This document shows, in pieces, positions 40,773-50,346 of a stretch of DNA of 64,000 bases. Below the pieces are notes generated by a model that worked only from the letters and a program-made list of their open reading frames with translations, was not told the DNA's origin and ran no database searches. Both the position numbers and the translations under genes were made by a program. Source of the stretch: Kluyvera intermedia. GTDB taxonomy: Bacteria; Pseudomonadota; Gammaproteobacteria; Enterobacterales; Enterobacteriaceae. The stretch covers positions 1 to 64,000 of the forward strand of contig NZ_JAKCNS010000048.1 of NCBI RefSeq assembly GCF_021440345.1, read 5' to 3'. Every line of letters starts with the position of its first letter. Position 1 is the stretch's first letter.

Positions 40773-43639
40773 TGGTTCATTTTACGCTAAACGGTATCAC
40801 CCAGGAAATGCGAGTCAACGTGGGTGAAAACGTGCAGAAACTCCTGTTTAAACTCGGCATGCATTCAGTACGTAACAGCGATGACGGTTTTGGATTTGCC
40901 GGCTCTGACGCCATTATTTTTAACGGCCATATCGTCAATGCCTCCTTGCTGATTGCCGCACAATTGGAGCAGGCGGTCATTTTAACCGCAGAATCATTGG
41001 GCAAATGGAACGAGCCCAGCCTTGTCCAACAGGCGATGATTGATGTTGGCGTCGTTCAGTCTGGCTATAACGATCCCGCGGCGGCACTCATTATTACCGA
41101 TCTTCTCGATAGAATTGCAGCCCCAACCCGCGAAGAGATCGATGACGCACTTTCCGGTTTGTTCAGTCGGGACGCTGGCTGGCAGCAATATTATCAGGTC
41201 ATCGAACTCGCTATTGCCCGGAAAGCCAATCCTGACGCCACCTCAACTATCGCCCCGACCTTCCGTCCCGATCTTAACGTGGTCGGTAAACTGCATCCTA
41301 AATCAGATGCCGCCATCATGGTGCAGGCCAAACCTTGCTATGTTGAGGATCGCGTAACCGCCAATGCCTGCGTCATCAAAATGTTACGCAGCCCGCACGC
41401 ACATGCGCTGATTACGCATCTCGACGTCAGCCAGGCGGAGGCCCTGCCTGGCGTTGTTCATATCATTACCCATCGTAACTGCCCGGATATTTACTACACG
41501 CCCGGCGGCCAAAGTGCGCCAGAGCCATCGCCGTTAGACCGGCGAATGTTTGGCAAAAAACTGCGCCACGTCGGCGACCGCGTAGCTGCCGTGGTAGCCG
41601 AGAGCGAAGAGATTGCGCTGTCCGCACTCGCCCTCATTAATGTTGAGTACCATGTGCTTAAACCCGTCATGTCGATTGACGAAGCGATGGCGGACAATGC
41701 GCCGGTAGTGCACGATGAGCCAGTCATTTACGGTGTCGGAGCCCCGGACACACTGGAGGAAGATAATCAGCATGCCACCCAACGCGGCGAGCATATGATC
41801 GTTAATTTCCCCATTGGTTCGCGCCCGCGTAAGAATATCGCCGCCAGCATCCACGGCCATATCGGCGATATGGAAAAAGGCTTTGCCGATGCCGACGTCA
41901 TTATTGAACGAACCTATCGTTCAACTCAGGCGCAGCAGTGTCCGGCAGAACCTCACGTGTGCTTTACGCGAATGGATGGCGATCGCTTAGTCATTCACGC
42001 GTCTACCCAGGTTCCGTGGCACGTTCGTCGCCAGGTCGCACGCCTTGTCGGCATGAAGCAGCATAAGGTTCACGTTATCAAGGAACGTGTTGGTGGCGGC
42101 TTCGGTTCAAAACAGGACATTTTGTTAGAAGAGGTTTGCGCCTGGGCGACCTGCGTGACGGGGCGTCCGGTCTATTTCCGCTATACCCGTGAGGAAGAGT
42201 TTATTGCCAATACCTCGCGCCACGTCGCCAAGGTGACGGTTAAACTCGGGGCGAAAAAAGATGGTCGGCTGACCGCCGTAAAAATGGATTTCTGCGCCAA
42301 CACCGGGCCTTACGGTAATCATGCGCTGACCGTTCCCTGCAATGGCCCTGCGCTGTCGCTGCCGCTGTATCCCTGTGATAACGTCGATTTTCAGGTAACG
42401 ACCTACTACAGCAATATTTGCCCGACCGGCGCTTATCAAGGCTATGGCGCCCCAAAAGGCAATTTCGCCATGACGATGGCTTTAGCGGAGCTGGCAGAAC
42501 AGCTGCAAATCGATCAACTGGAAATCATCGAACGCAATCGCGTGCATGAAGGCCAGGAGCTCAAAATCCTTGGCGCAATCGGTGAAGGTAAAGCCCCAAC
42601 GTCGGTGCCTTCTGCCGCCAGCTGCGCGCTTGAGGAGATCCTGCGCCAGGGCCGGGAGATGATCCAGTGGTCATCGCCAAAATCACACCACGGCGATTGG
42701 CGCATCGGCCGCGGGGTGGCGATTATTATGCAGAAATCAGGCATTCCGGATATCGACCAGGCGAACTGCTTAATCAAGCTGGAGTCTGACGGGACCTTTA
42801 TCGTGCAGTCCGGCGGCGCGGATATCGGCACCGGGCTGGATACGGTTGTCGCCAAGCTGACCGCCGAAGTGCTGCATTGCCCGCTGTCTGACGTCCAGGT
42901 CATTTCCGGTGATACGGATAGCGCACTGTTTGATAAAGGCGCTTATGCCTCTTCAGGAACCTGTTTCTCTGGCAACGCGGCGCGCAAAGCGGCGGAAAAT
43001 CTGCGTGATAAAATCCTGTTCCATGGCGCTGAAATGCTCAATGAACCGTTAGCCGACGTCATCATTGCGACACCGGGTGTCGTTCGCGGTAAGAGCGGTG
43101 AAGTGAGCTTTGGTGATATTGCTCATCTGGGGGAAACCGGTACGGGCTTCGGCGCTCTGTCTGCCACAGCCTGCTACATCACGCCTGACTTCGCCTTCCC
43201 CTATGGCGCAAACTTTGTCGAACTCGGAGTGAATACCCGTACCGGGGAAATTCGCCTTGATAAGTTTTATGCCTTACTCGACTGCGGCACCCCAGTTAAC
43301 CCGGAACTGGCGCTGGGGCAAATCTACGGCGCCACCATGCGCGCCATCGGCCACAGCCTGAGTGAAGAGATTATCTATGATGCCCACGGCCATCCCCTCA
43401 CCCGCGACCTGCGGACCTACGGCGCACCGAAAATCGGCGATATTCCACGTGATTTCCGTGCGGTACTGGTACCCAGCGATGATAAGGTCGGCCCCTTCGG
43501 CGCGAAATCAATTTCCGAAATTGGCGTTAACGGCGCGGCACCGGCTATCGCCACCGCAATTCACGATGCCTGCGGCGTTTGGTTGCGCGAGTGGCACTTC
43601 AGTGCAGAAAAAATACTGCGTGCTTTAGGAAATATATAA
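40769..43639 (+). CDS. xdhD: XdhD, molybdenum hydroxylase with degenerate ferredoxin domain
   Basis: Fused molybdenum hydroxylase of 956 residues, matching E. coli XdhD, a putative hypoxanthine/purine oxidase. The first ~160 residues align with the [2Fe-2S] subunit fold, but the ligand motif becomes SDDGFGFAGSDAIIFNG and no Cys occurs before KPCYVED near residue 191. The Mo part is intact: RVGGGFGSKQD near 440, AYQGYGAPKG near 555, and GPFGAKSISEIGVNGAAPA with the catalytic Glu near the end. The homologue family is suspected to be selenium-dependent. It follows ygfM with 4-base overlap. Confidence 0.93.
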   Translation: MMVHFTLNGITQEMRVNVGENVQKLLFKLGMHSVRNSDDGFGFAGSDAIIFNGHIVNASLLIAAQLEQAVILTAESLGKWNEPSLVQQAMIDVGVVQSGYNDPAAALIITDLLDRIAAPTREEIDDALSGLFSRDAGWQQYYQVIELAIARKANPDATSTIAPTFRPDLNVVGKLHPKSDAAIMVQAKPCYVEDRVTANACVIKMLRSPHAHALITHLDVSQAEALPGVVHIITHRNCPDIYYTPGGQSAPEPSPLDRRMFGKKLRHVGDRVAAVVAESEEIALSALALINVEYHVLKPVMSIDEAMADNAPVVHDEPVIYGVGAPDTLEEDNQHATQRGEHMIVNFPIGSRPRKNIAASIHGHIGDMEKGFADADVIIERTYRSTQAQQCPAEPHVCFTRMDGDRLVIHASTQVPWHVRRQVARLVGMKQHKVHVIKERVGGGFGSKQDILLEEVCAWATCVTGRPVYFRYTREEEFIANTSRHVAKVTVKLGAKKDGRLTAVKMDFCANTGPYGNHALTVPCNGPALSLPLYPCDNVDFQVTTYYSNICPTGAYQGYGAPKGNFAMTMALAELAEQLQIDQLEIIERNRVHEGQELKILGAIGEGKAPTSVPSAASCALEEILRQGREMIQWSSPKSHHGDWRIGRGVAIIMQKSGIPDIDQANCLIKLESDGTFIVQSGGADIGTGLDTVVAKLTAEVLHCPLSDVQVISGDTDSALFDKGAYASSGTCFSGNAARKAAENLRDKILFHGAEMLNEPLADVIIATPGVVRGKSGEVSFGDIAHLGETGTGFGALSATACYITPDFAFPYGANFVELGVNTRTGEIRLDKFYALLDCGTPVNPELALGQIYGATMRAIGHSLSEEIIYDAHGHPLTRDLRTYGAPKIGDIPRDFRAVLVPSDDKVGPFGAKSISEIGVNGAAPAIATAIHDACGVWLREWHFSAEKILRALGNI

Positions 43640-43645
43640 CGACAG

Positions 43646-43665
43646 CGGGCCGTTTCGACGGCCCG
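43646..43665 (+). terminator. Terminator after xdhD
   Basis: CGGGCCGT-TTCG-ACGGCCCG is an 8-bp stem with a stable UUCG-type tetraloop followed by TTTACA. It lies 6 bases after the xdhD stop and should separate ygfM-xdhD from xanQ. Confidence 0.7.
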
Positions 43666-43802
43666 TTTACACCCCACCGGTTTAGCAGGATGACGTGTAT
43701 AGCGAATTGAGATAACGCATTCTCAGGGTCTTCTACGCCCAAAATTCGCCAATGCTTTCCTCAAAATCAGATGATCAAATTTGCTTTAGAAGGAGTGAAG
43801 GG

Positions 43803-45203
43803 ATGTCTGATATAACTCGCACGAATGCCGACCTGATATATGAACTGGAGGATAAGCCACCATTTTACCAGGCTATTATTGGCGCAATTACGCATTTATT
43901 AGCGATATTTGTGCCGATGGTAACACCAGCCTTAATCGTTAGCGCGGCATTACAACTCTCTACCGAGACGACGGCGTATCTGGTCTCAATGGCGATGATA
44001 GCCTCGGGTGTCGGTACCTGGCTCCAGGTAAACCGATACGGAATCGTGGGCTCCGGTCTGCTATCAATTCAGTCGGTTAATTTTTCTTTCGTGACCGTGA
44101 TGATTGCACTGGGTAGCAGCATGAAGAGCGACGGTTTTCATGAAGAACTTATCATGTCGTCACTGCTCGGAATTTCGTTTGTGGGCGCATTTTTGGTCGT
44201 CGGCGCTTCATTTATTCTGCCCTATTTACGCCGGGTCATTACGCCTACCGTCAGCGGCATTGTGGTTCTGATGATTGGCCTGAGCTTAATCAAAGTCGGC
44301 ATTATTGATTTTGGCGGCGGTTTTGCGGCTAAAAGCAGCGGTACCTTCGGCAGCTATCAGCATATTGGCGTGGGCCTGCTGGTCTTAATTGTGGTTATTG
44401 CCTTCAACTGTTGCCGTAGCCCTCTGTTACGAATGGGCGGTATCGCGATTGGGTTATTTGTTGGCTATATCGTTTCATTATGTCTGGGTATGGTCGACTT
44501 CAGCGGTTTGAAAAACTTACCGCTCATCACCATTCCTGTACCGTTCAAATACGGTTTTCATTTCAGCTTTCATCATTTTCTGGTCGTCGGCACCATTTAT
44601 TTACTCAGCGTGCTGGAAGCCGTCGGGGATATTACGGCTACCGCCATGGTCTCTAACCGCCCGATTCAGGGGGAAGAATATCAGTCGCGCCTGAAAGGCG
44701 GTGTGCTGGCCGATGGTATCGTTTCGGTCATTGCTTCAGCCGTTGGCTCATTACCCCTCACCACTTTTGCCCAAAACAATGGCGTCATTCAAATGACCGG
44801 CGTGGCCTCCCGCCATATCGGCCGGGTCATTGCCGTTATGCTGGTCATTCTTGGTCTATTCCCAGCCATCGGCGGTTTCTTCACCACTATTCCATCGGCT
44901 GTTCTGGGCGGTGCCATGACGCTAATGTTCTCGATGATCGCTATAGCGGGAATCCGCATCATTATTACCAACGGTTTAAAACGTCGCGATACCTTAATCG
45001 TTGCCACCTCCTTAGGTTTGGGACTCGGCGTATCCTACGACCCAGAGATATTCAAAATATTACCGGCCTCAATTTATGTACTGGTTGAAAATCCGATTTG
45101 TGCAGGGGGATTGACCGCCATCGTGCTGAATTTAATTTTGCCCGGCGGCTATCGGCCTGAGGAAATATTGCCCGCCGTCTCATCCGCGAAGGATACGAAT
45201 TAA
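43803..45203 (+). CDS. xanQ: XanQ, xanthine:H+ symporter
   Basis: NCS2-family nucleobase transporter, 466 residues, close to E. coli XanQ (YgfO), which is specific for xanthine. It has about 14 membrane segments. The family signature QNNGVIQMTGVASR near 324-337 and the substrate-site acidic residues in LSVLEAVGDITATAMVS (E272 type) and GGVLADG (D304 type) are conserved; His in AITHLLAIF near 31 is also kept. Start 43803 (MSDITRTNADL) follows AGAAGGAG; the upstream in-frame ATG at 43752 is not used. Confidence 0.95.
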   Translation: MSDITRTNADLIYELEDKPPFYQAIIGAITHLLAIFVPMVTPALIVSAALQLSTETTAYLVSMAMIASGVGTWLQVNRYGIVGSGLLSIQSVNFSFVTVMIALGSSMKSDGFHEELIMSSLLGISFVGAFLVVGASFILPYLRRVITPTVSGIVVLMIGLSLIKVGIIDFGGGFAAKSSGTFGSYQHIGVGLLVLIVVIAFNCCRSPLLRMGGIAIGLFVGYIVSLCLGMVDFSGLKNLPLITIPVPFKYGFHFSFHHFLVVGTIYLLSVLEAVGDITATAMVSNRPIQGEEYQSRLKGGVLADGIVSVIASAVGSLPLTTFAQNNGVIQMTGVASRHIGRVIAVMLVILGLFPAIGGFFTTIPSAVLGGAMTLMFSMIAIAGIRIIITNGLKRRDTLIVATSLGLGLGVSYDPEIFKILPASIYVLVENPICAGGLTAIVLNLILPGGYRPEEILPAVSSAKDTN

Positions 45204-45221
45204 ATAATAAAGGAATGCATC

Positions 45222-46538
45222 ATGTCTGAAGATAATAAGATTAAAGCGGTTCGTGGAAGCTTTATTGATATCACGCGCACCATTACGCATCCGGAAGAGA
45301 TCGAGTCAGCGCTGCGCTTTATTGAAGACGGCTTATTGTTAATCCGCAACGGTAAGGTTGAATGGTTTGGTGAGTGGAAAGAGGGAAAACACCTGATCCC
45401 AGAAACCATCCGCATTCGTGATTATCGCGGCAAACTGGTGGTGCCAGGGTTTGTTGATACGCATATCCACTACCCACAAAGCGAGATGGTGGGCGCCTAC
45501 GGCGAGCAATTACTGGAATGGCTCAATAAGCACACCTTCCCAACTGAACGACGCTATCAGGATCTCGACTACGCTCGGGAGATGTCGACCTTTTTCTTGA
45601 AGCAGCTTCTGCGTAACGGCACCACGACAGCATTGGTCTTTGGTACCGTGCACCCACAATCGGTCGATGCCCTGTTCGAAGCGGCAAGCCATATTAATAT
45701 GCGCATGATCGCCGGTAAGGTGATGATGGATCGCAACGCCCCTGAATATCTCCTTGATGATGCGCAAAGCAGCTATCAGCAAAGCAAAGAGCTGATCGAG
45801 CGCTGGCATAAAAATGGCCGACTGCTATATGCCATCACCCCTCGATTCGCCCCAACGTCATCACCTGAACAACTGGCAATGGCGCAGCGGCTGCGCGAAG
45901 AATATCCCGACACCTGGGTACACACTCACCTTTGCGAAAATAAGGACGAAATCGCATGGGTCAAAGAACTTTACCCTAATCACGATGGCTATCTCGATGT
46001 CTATCACCAGTTCGGTTTGACCGGTAAAAATTGCGTCTTTGCCCACTGCGTGCATCTTGAAGAAAAAGAGTGGGATCGTCTGAGCGAAACGCATTCCAGC
46101 ATCGCTTTTTGCCCAACCTCCAACCTGTATCTCGGCAGCGGGTTGTTTAACCTGCAAAAAGCATGGCACAAAAAAGTTAACGTTGGCATGGGCACCGATA
46201 TTGGCGCCGGCACGACATTCAACATGCTGCAAACCCTGAATGAAGCCTACAAAGTAGTGCAGCTCCAGGGCTATCGGCTTTCCGCATTCGAAGCCTTTTA
46301 TCTCGCCACGCTAGGCGGTGCGAAGGCCTTGGGGCTGGATAATTTGATTGGCAATTTCAATCTGGGTAAAGAAGCCGATTTCGTGGTGCTCGAACCTACC
46401 GCTACGCCATTGCAGCAACTTCGCTATGACAACTCCATTTCTCTGGCTGACAAGCTGTTCGTGATGATGACGCTGGGGGATGACCGCTCTATCTACCGTA
46501 CCTATATCGATGGCCGGTTGGTATATGAACGTAGCTAA
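45222..46538 (+). CDS. guaD: GuaD, guanine deaminase
   Basis: Amidohydrolase converting guanine to xanthine and ammonia; 438 residues. The metal-binding landmarks are FVDTHIHYPQSEM near 80 (HxH), THLCENKDE near 238, FAHCVHLEE near 277 and GMGTDIGAGT near 325 with the metal Asp. It lies 18 bases after xanQ and 42 before ghxQ, so xanQ-guaD-ghxQ is probably one unit. It provides xanthine for the adjacent dehydrogenases. Confidence 0.96.
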   Translation: MSEDNKIKAVRGSFIDITRTITHPEEIESALRFIEDGLLLIRNGKVEWFGEWKEGKHLIPETIRIRDYRGKLVVPGFVDTHIHYPQSEMVGAYGEQLLEWLNKHTFPTERRYQDLDYAREMSTFFLKQLLRNGTTTALVFGTVHPQSVDALFEAASHINMRMIAGKVMMDRNAPEYLLDDAQSSYQQSKELIERWHKNGRLLYAITPRFAPTSSPEQLAMAQRLREEYPDTWVHTHLCENKDEIAWVKELYPNHDGYLDVYHQFGLTGKNCVFAHCVHLEEKEWDRLSETHSSIAFCPTSNLYLGSGLFNLQKAWHKKVNVGMGTDIGAGTTFNMLQTLNEAYKVVQLQGYRLSAFEAFYLATLGGAKALGLDNLIGNFNLGKEADFVVLEPTATPLQQLRYDNSISLADKLFVMMTLGDDRSIYRTYIDGRLVYERS

Positions 46539-46580
46539 TTCATTTTAAACACAAAACTCACACTCTTTGAGGGCACCATT

Positions 46581-47948
46581 ATGTCTGGAGAAATGCAACA
46601 AACTCCCGCTTCCTCATCCTTGCACGGTGCGTTAGATAACTATTTCCACATCTCAGCGCGCGGCAGCAGCGTTCGCCGGGAGATCCTCGCCGGGCTCACT
46701 ACGTTTTTAGCCATGGTGTATTCGGTTATTGTGGTACCGGGAATGTTAGGCAAAGCCGGTTTCCCACCCGGGGCGGTATTCGTCGCCACCTGTCTGGTCG
46801 CGGGCTTCGGCTCGTTACTGATGGGGCTGTGGGCAAATCTGCCGATGGCTATCGGCTGCGCCATTTCGCTGACTGCATTTACCGCTTTTAGTCTGGTTCT
46901 CGGGCAGCATATCAGCGTGCCTGTCGCTCTGGGCGCTGTTTTCCTGATGGGGGTCATCTTCACGGCCATTTCCGTTACCGGCATACGCACCTGGATTCTG
47001 CGTAACCTGCCAATGGGTATTGCGCATGGCACCGGGATTGGCATTGGGCTATTTCTGCTGCTGATCGCGGCAAACGGCGTGGGAATGGTGATTAAAAACC
47101 CGCTGGAAGGCCTGCCTGTTGCCCTCGGTGCCTTTGATTCCTTTCCCGTCATCATGAGCTTACTCGGCCTAGCCGTCATTTTTGGCCTGGAAAAGTGTCG
47201 GGTTCCCGGTGGGATCCTGCTGGTCATTATCGTTATCTCGATTATCGGCCTCATTTTTGACCCTGAAGTGCAATACCATGGTCTGGTCGCGATACCCAGC
47301 CTCAGCGGGCCAGACGGTAAATCATTGATCTTTAGCCTGGATATTATGGGGGCGCTCAAGCCTACGGTATTACCCAGCGTATTGGCTCTGGTGATGACGG
47401 CGGTCTTTGACGCAACCGGCACCATTCGTGCCGTTGCGGGCCAGGCGAACCTTCTGGATAAAGACAACCAGATAATCAATGGCGGTAAAGCACTGACCAG
47501 TGACTCCATCAGTTCCGTCTTCTCGGGCCTGGTCGGCGCGGCACCTGCGGCCGTTTATATTGAATCGGCCGCAGGGACCGCAGCAGGCGGAAAAACCGGC
47601 CTGACCGCCGCCGTGGTCGGCTGCCTGTTCCTGGTTATTCTCTTCCTATCACCGCTCTCATTCCTGATCCCCGGCTATGCCACTGCACCTGCATTGATGT
47701 ACGTCGGCCTATTGATGCTGAGCAACGTATCAAAACTTGATTTCAATGATTTCATCGATGCGATGTCGGGGTTGGTTTGCGCAGTCTTTATCGTTCTGAC
47801 CTGTAATATTGTTACCGGCATCATGCTCGGTTTTGTCACCCTGGTCATTGGTCGGCTGGCGGCGCGTGAGTGGCAAAAACTCAATATTGGCACGGTGATT
47901 ATCGCGGTTGCTCTGGTGGCATTCTACGCGGGAGGGTGGGCAATCTAG
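46581..47948 (+). CDS. ghxQ: GhxQ, guanine/hypoxanthine permease
   Basis: AzgA-type NCS2-related nucleobase transporter, 455 residues with 12-14 membrane segments. E. coli GhxQ (YgfQ) takes up guanine and hypoxanthine. Family motifs [19 protein letters not shown] near 278-296 and the [27 protein letters not shown] region near 305-331 are intact. It closes the purine block; a strong hairpin follows. Confidence 0.94.
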   Translation: MSGEMQQTPASSSLHGALDNYFHISARGSSVRREILAGLTTFLAMVYSVIVVPGMLGKAGFPPGAVFVATCLVAGFGSLLMGLWANLPMAIGCAISLTAFTAFSLVLGQHISVPVALGAVFLMGVIFTAISVTGIRTWILRNLPMGIAHGTGIGIGLFLLLIAANGVGMVIKNPLEGLPVALGAFDSFPVIMSLLGLAVIFGLEKCRVPGGILLVIIVISIIGLIFDPEVQYHGLVAIPSLSGPDGKSLIFSLDIMGALKPTVLPSVLALVMTAVFDATGTIRAVAGQANLLDKDNQIINGGKALTSDSISSVFSGLVGAAPAAVYIESAAGTAAGGKTGLTAAVVGCLFLVILFLSPLSFLIPGYATAPALMYVGLLMLSNVSKLDFNDFIDAMSGLVCAVFIVLTCNIVTGIMLGFVTLVIGRLAAREWQKLNIGTVIIAVALVAFYAGGWAI

Positions 47949-47956
47949 CGTCTATT

Positions 47957-47984
47957 CCACTCCACGCTTTATGGCGTGGAGTGG
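47957..47984. terminator. Bidirectional terminator between ghxQ and kpdD
   Basis: CCACTCCACGC-TTTATG-GCGTGGAGTGG is an 11-bp perfect stem between converging genes. It separates the purine block from the decarboxylase operon. Confidence 0.7.
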
Positions 47985-47994
47985 ATGGAGTCGG

Positions 47995-48231
47995 TTAGCG
48001 CTTATCCAGCGCCAGCAGCGGCGGAATACTCGGTACCATCGGCGCATCATCAATATCTTTTTGCGTCATACGGAAGGCCTCCGGATAGTGCTCGCGGCTG
48101 GTACGGCGTAGCGGTTCAGTATCGCGCCAGGTGTACAGGCAATGCTGACACTGATAGACGGTCCAGATATCTTTTACGGGCGATTTCGCCATCACTTCAA
48201 TATGTTCATCGGCGCAACGTGGACAAATCAT
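47995..48231 (-). CDS. kpdD: KpdD/VdcD, hydroxyarylic acid decarboxylase small subunit
   Basis: Small (78-residue) third component of the non-oxidative hydroxyarylic acid decarboxylase. CPRCADEHIEV and CQHCLYTWRD provide a rubredoxin/zinc-ribbon-like CxxC pair. The C-terminal half is rich in short conserved motifs such as RTSREHYPEAFRMTQKDID. Its exact biochemical role is not settled. It is the last gene of the operon, 10 bases after kpdC. Other names for the family are VdcD, BsdD and EcdD. Confidence 0.9.
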   Translation of the reverse strand: MICPRCADEHIEVMAKSPVKDIWTVYQCQHCLYTWRDTEPLRRTSREHYPEAFRMTQKDIDDAPMVPSIPPLLALDKR

Positions 48232-48241
48232 CTTTTCCTCC

Positions 48242-49669
48242 TTACTTACGGTTAGCCAACATAGCGGTCAGTTTTTCAGCCCAGGCTTTGGTTTCAGGCA
48301 GGTCCTGTACCGGCTGGCTGTAGTGGCCACGATTGTCCGGCGCAACCGGCGTGGTCGCATCGATAATCATTTTATCGGTGATCCCCGCCGGGCTTGAGCC
48401 AGGGTCGAGTTCCAGCACCGACATGTTCGGCAACTGGACCAAATCGCCCGCTGGGTTAACCTTCGACGACAGCGCCCACATCACCTGCGGCAGGTTGAAC
48501 GGGTCAACGTCTTCATCAACCATAATCACCATTTTCACGTAGCCCAGGCCGTGCGGCGTGGTCATGGCGCGCAGCCCTACCGCGCGAGCAAAACCACCGT
48601 AGCGTTTTTTGGTCGAGATAATCGCCAGCAGGCCGTGGGTATACATCGCATTGACCGCCTGCACTTCCGGGAATTCCGCCTTCAGCTGTTGATACAGCGG
48701 CACGCAGGTGGCCGGGCCCATCAGATAATCAATTTCGGTCCACGGCATGCCAAGGTAGAGAGATTCAAAAATGGGTTTGGTGCGGTAAGAAACTTTATCG
48801 ATGCGCACCACCGTCATATTACGGCCGCCGGAATAGTGCCCGGTGAATTCGCCGAATGGCCCTTCAATCTCACGCTTACGGCTTTCAATCACCCCTTCGA
48901 GGATCACTTCAGAGCCCCACGGCACATCAAAACCGGTCAGCGGCGCGGTAGCGATTGGGTATGGGCTTTCGCGCAGCGCACCGGCCATCTCATATTCTGA
49001 TTGGTCATATTTCAGCGGGGTAGCGCCCATCAGGGTGATGATAGGGTCGTTACCAAGGGTAATCGCGATCGGCAGATCTTCCCCACGCTCTTCGGCTTTA
49101 TGCAGATGCAGCGCGATATCGTGCATCGGGATAGGCTGTAGACCGAGCTTACGCTTGCCCTTCACTTCCATTCGGTAGATACCGACGTTTTGCTTACCGA
49201 AGTTATCAGGATCAAGCGGATCGCGTGAGACCACACAGGCTTTATCGAGATAAAAACCGCCATCGCCGTCGTTCAGACGAAACAGCGGCAAAATATCGAA
49301 CAGGTTAATCTCTTCACCATCGACGGTATTTTCAGCCCAGGCGGGATTCGCACGGCGTTCAGGTGCCACGGGAAATTTATCCCAGCGACGGATAAATTCA
49401 TCAATCTGCTTTCTGACTGGCGTATTGATCGGCAGCCCCATGGATATTGCATGGTTTTGCCACGAGCCGATCGTATTTAGCGCCACGCGCGCATCGGTAA
49501 AGCCGCGAATATTATCAAACCACAGCGCTGGCGCACCGTCGCCAATACGGCCCGTCGCATTGGCAGCAGCTGCCAGATCCGGCTCGGCGTTTACCTCTTC
49601 ACTGATTTTAAGCAGCTGCCCCTGCTCTTCCAGCGCCTGCAAAAAACTGCGTAAATCATCAAAAGCCAT
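48242..49669 (-). CDS. kpdC: KpdC/VdcC, UbiD-type hydroxyarylic acid decarboxylase
   Basis: Catalytic subunit (475 residues) of the UbiD family; with prenylated FMN it decarboxylates 4-hydroxybenzoate or vanillate-type acids to phenols. Conserved regions include RANPAWAENTVDGEEINLFDILP near 100-120, IYRMEVKGKRKLGLQP, and the prFMN-site EGPFGEFTGHYSGGR near 265-280 with the catalytic Glu pair. It overlaps kpdB by one base. Placement with a UbiX homologue and HosA indicates the catabolic/detoxifying enzyme rather than the ubiquinone UbiD. Substrate preference cannot be read directly. Confidence 0.92.
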   Translation of the reverse strand: MAFDDLRSFLQALEEQGQLLKISEEVNAEPDLAAAANATGRIGDGAPALWFDNIRGFTDARVALNTIGSWQNHAISMGLPINTPVRKQIDEFIRRWDKFPVAPERRANPAWAENTVDGEEINLFDILPLFRLNDGDGGFYLDKACVVSRDPLDPDNFGKQNVGIYRMEVKGKRKLGLQPIPMHDIALHLHKAEERGEDLPIAITLGNDPIITLMGATPLKYDQSEYEMAGALRESPYPIATAPLTGFDVPWGSEVILEGVIESRKREIEGPFGEFTGHYSGGRNMTVVRIDKVSYRTKPIFESLYLGMPWTEIDYLMGPATCVPLYQQLKAEFPEVQAVNAMYTHGLLAIISTKKRYGGFARAVGLRAMTTPHGLGYVKMVIMVDEDVDPFNLPQVMWALSSKVNPAGDLVQLPNMSVLELDPGSSPAGITDKMIIDATTPVAPDNRGHYSQPVQDLPETKAWAEKLTAMLANRK

Positions 49670-50259
49670 TATGCATTCTCCTGTGAATATTTATCAGCCC
49701 GTAACCCGCCCCAGCGGCGTGCTTGACGGTGTTCAAGGCCAAACTGATCCAGCACCCGCGTCACGACATGATGGGTAACATCATCAATGGTTTGCGGATG
49801 GTTGTAGTACGCTGGCATAGGCGGCACCATCGCCACGCCCATGCGCGACAGCGCCAGCATATTTTCCAGGTGAATGGTGCTGAGCGGCATTTCACGCGGC
49901 ACCAACACCAGCTTGCGTCCCTCTTTGAGCACCACATCGGCGGCGCGCCCAACCAGCCCATCGGCATAACCTGCGCGGATCCCCGCCAGCGTTTTCATAC
50001 TGCAAGGGATGACAATCATGCCGTCGGTACGAAAAGAGCCTGATGAGATAACGGCGGCCTGATCGGCGGGACTGTGGGAGAAATCGGCCAGCTCGGTGAC
50101 TTCCCGTACGCTATACGGGGTCTCAAGCTCAATCGTCGTTTTGGCCCATTTCGACATCACCAGATGAGTCTCCACATCGGGCATGTCGCGTAGCGCCTGT
50201 AATAACGCAACGCCGAGCGGCGCACCGGTCGCGCCAGTCATTCCAACAATCAATCTCAT
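49669..50259 (-). CDS. kpdB: KpdB/VdcB, UbiX-like flavin prenyltransferase
   Basis: Flavin prenyltransferase (196 residues) that makes the prenylated FMN used by KpdC. The N-terminus MRLIVGMTGATGAPLGVALLQ and the SSGSFRTDGMIVIPCSMKTLA segment (FMN phosphate site) are diagnostic. The start 50259 is chosen because it opens the flavoprotein fold; 47 in-frame codons upstream run through the operator region and are discarded. It is the first gene of kpdBCD and divergent from hosA. Confidence 0.93.
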   Translation of the reverse strand: MRLIVGMTGATGAPLGVALLQALRDMPDVETHLVMSKWAKTTIELETPYSVREVTELADFSHSPADQAAVISSGSFRTDGMIVIPCSMKTLAGIRAGYADGLVGRAADVVLKEGRKLVLVPREMPLSTIHLENMLALSRMGVAMVPPMPAYYNHPQTIDDVTHHVVTRVLDQFGLEHRQARRWGGLRADKYSQENA

Positions 50260-50275
50260 TTTGGCCTCAATATTT

Positions 50276-50289
50276 GTTCGTGTACGAAC
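50276..50289. promoter_or_regulatory. HosA operator 1
   Basis: GTTCGTGTACGAAC is a near-perfect 14-bp inverted repeat 17 bases upstream of kpdB. It agrees with the reported E. coli HosA recognition repeat of the form GTTCGTATACGAAC. HosA bound here should repress kpdBCD until hydroxybenzoate is present. Confidence 0.8.
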
Positions 50290-50332
50290 ATTTGTTCTGA
50301 AACTACGCCTGAACACGCCTGCTGGCAATATT

Positions 50333-50346
50333 GTTCGTACACGATC
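50333..50346. promoter_or_regulatory. HosA operator 2
   Basis: GTTCGTACACGATC differs by one base from the reverse complement of operator 1 and begins 57 bases from it. It lies nearer to hosA (start 50432) and may serve autoregulation or looping with operator 1. Confidence 0.75.

Noticed and set aside
43640-43802. Sigma-54 promoter before xanQ like those of the xdh operons
   Set aside because: No GG-N10-GC element of acceptable quality and no copy of the palindrome were found in this gap.
48242-50259. UbiD/UbiX of ubiquinone synthesis
   Set aside because: The presence of the small third subunit, the HosA regulator and its operators indicates the inducible hydroxyarylic acid decarboxylase operon instead.
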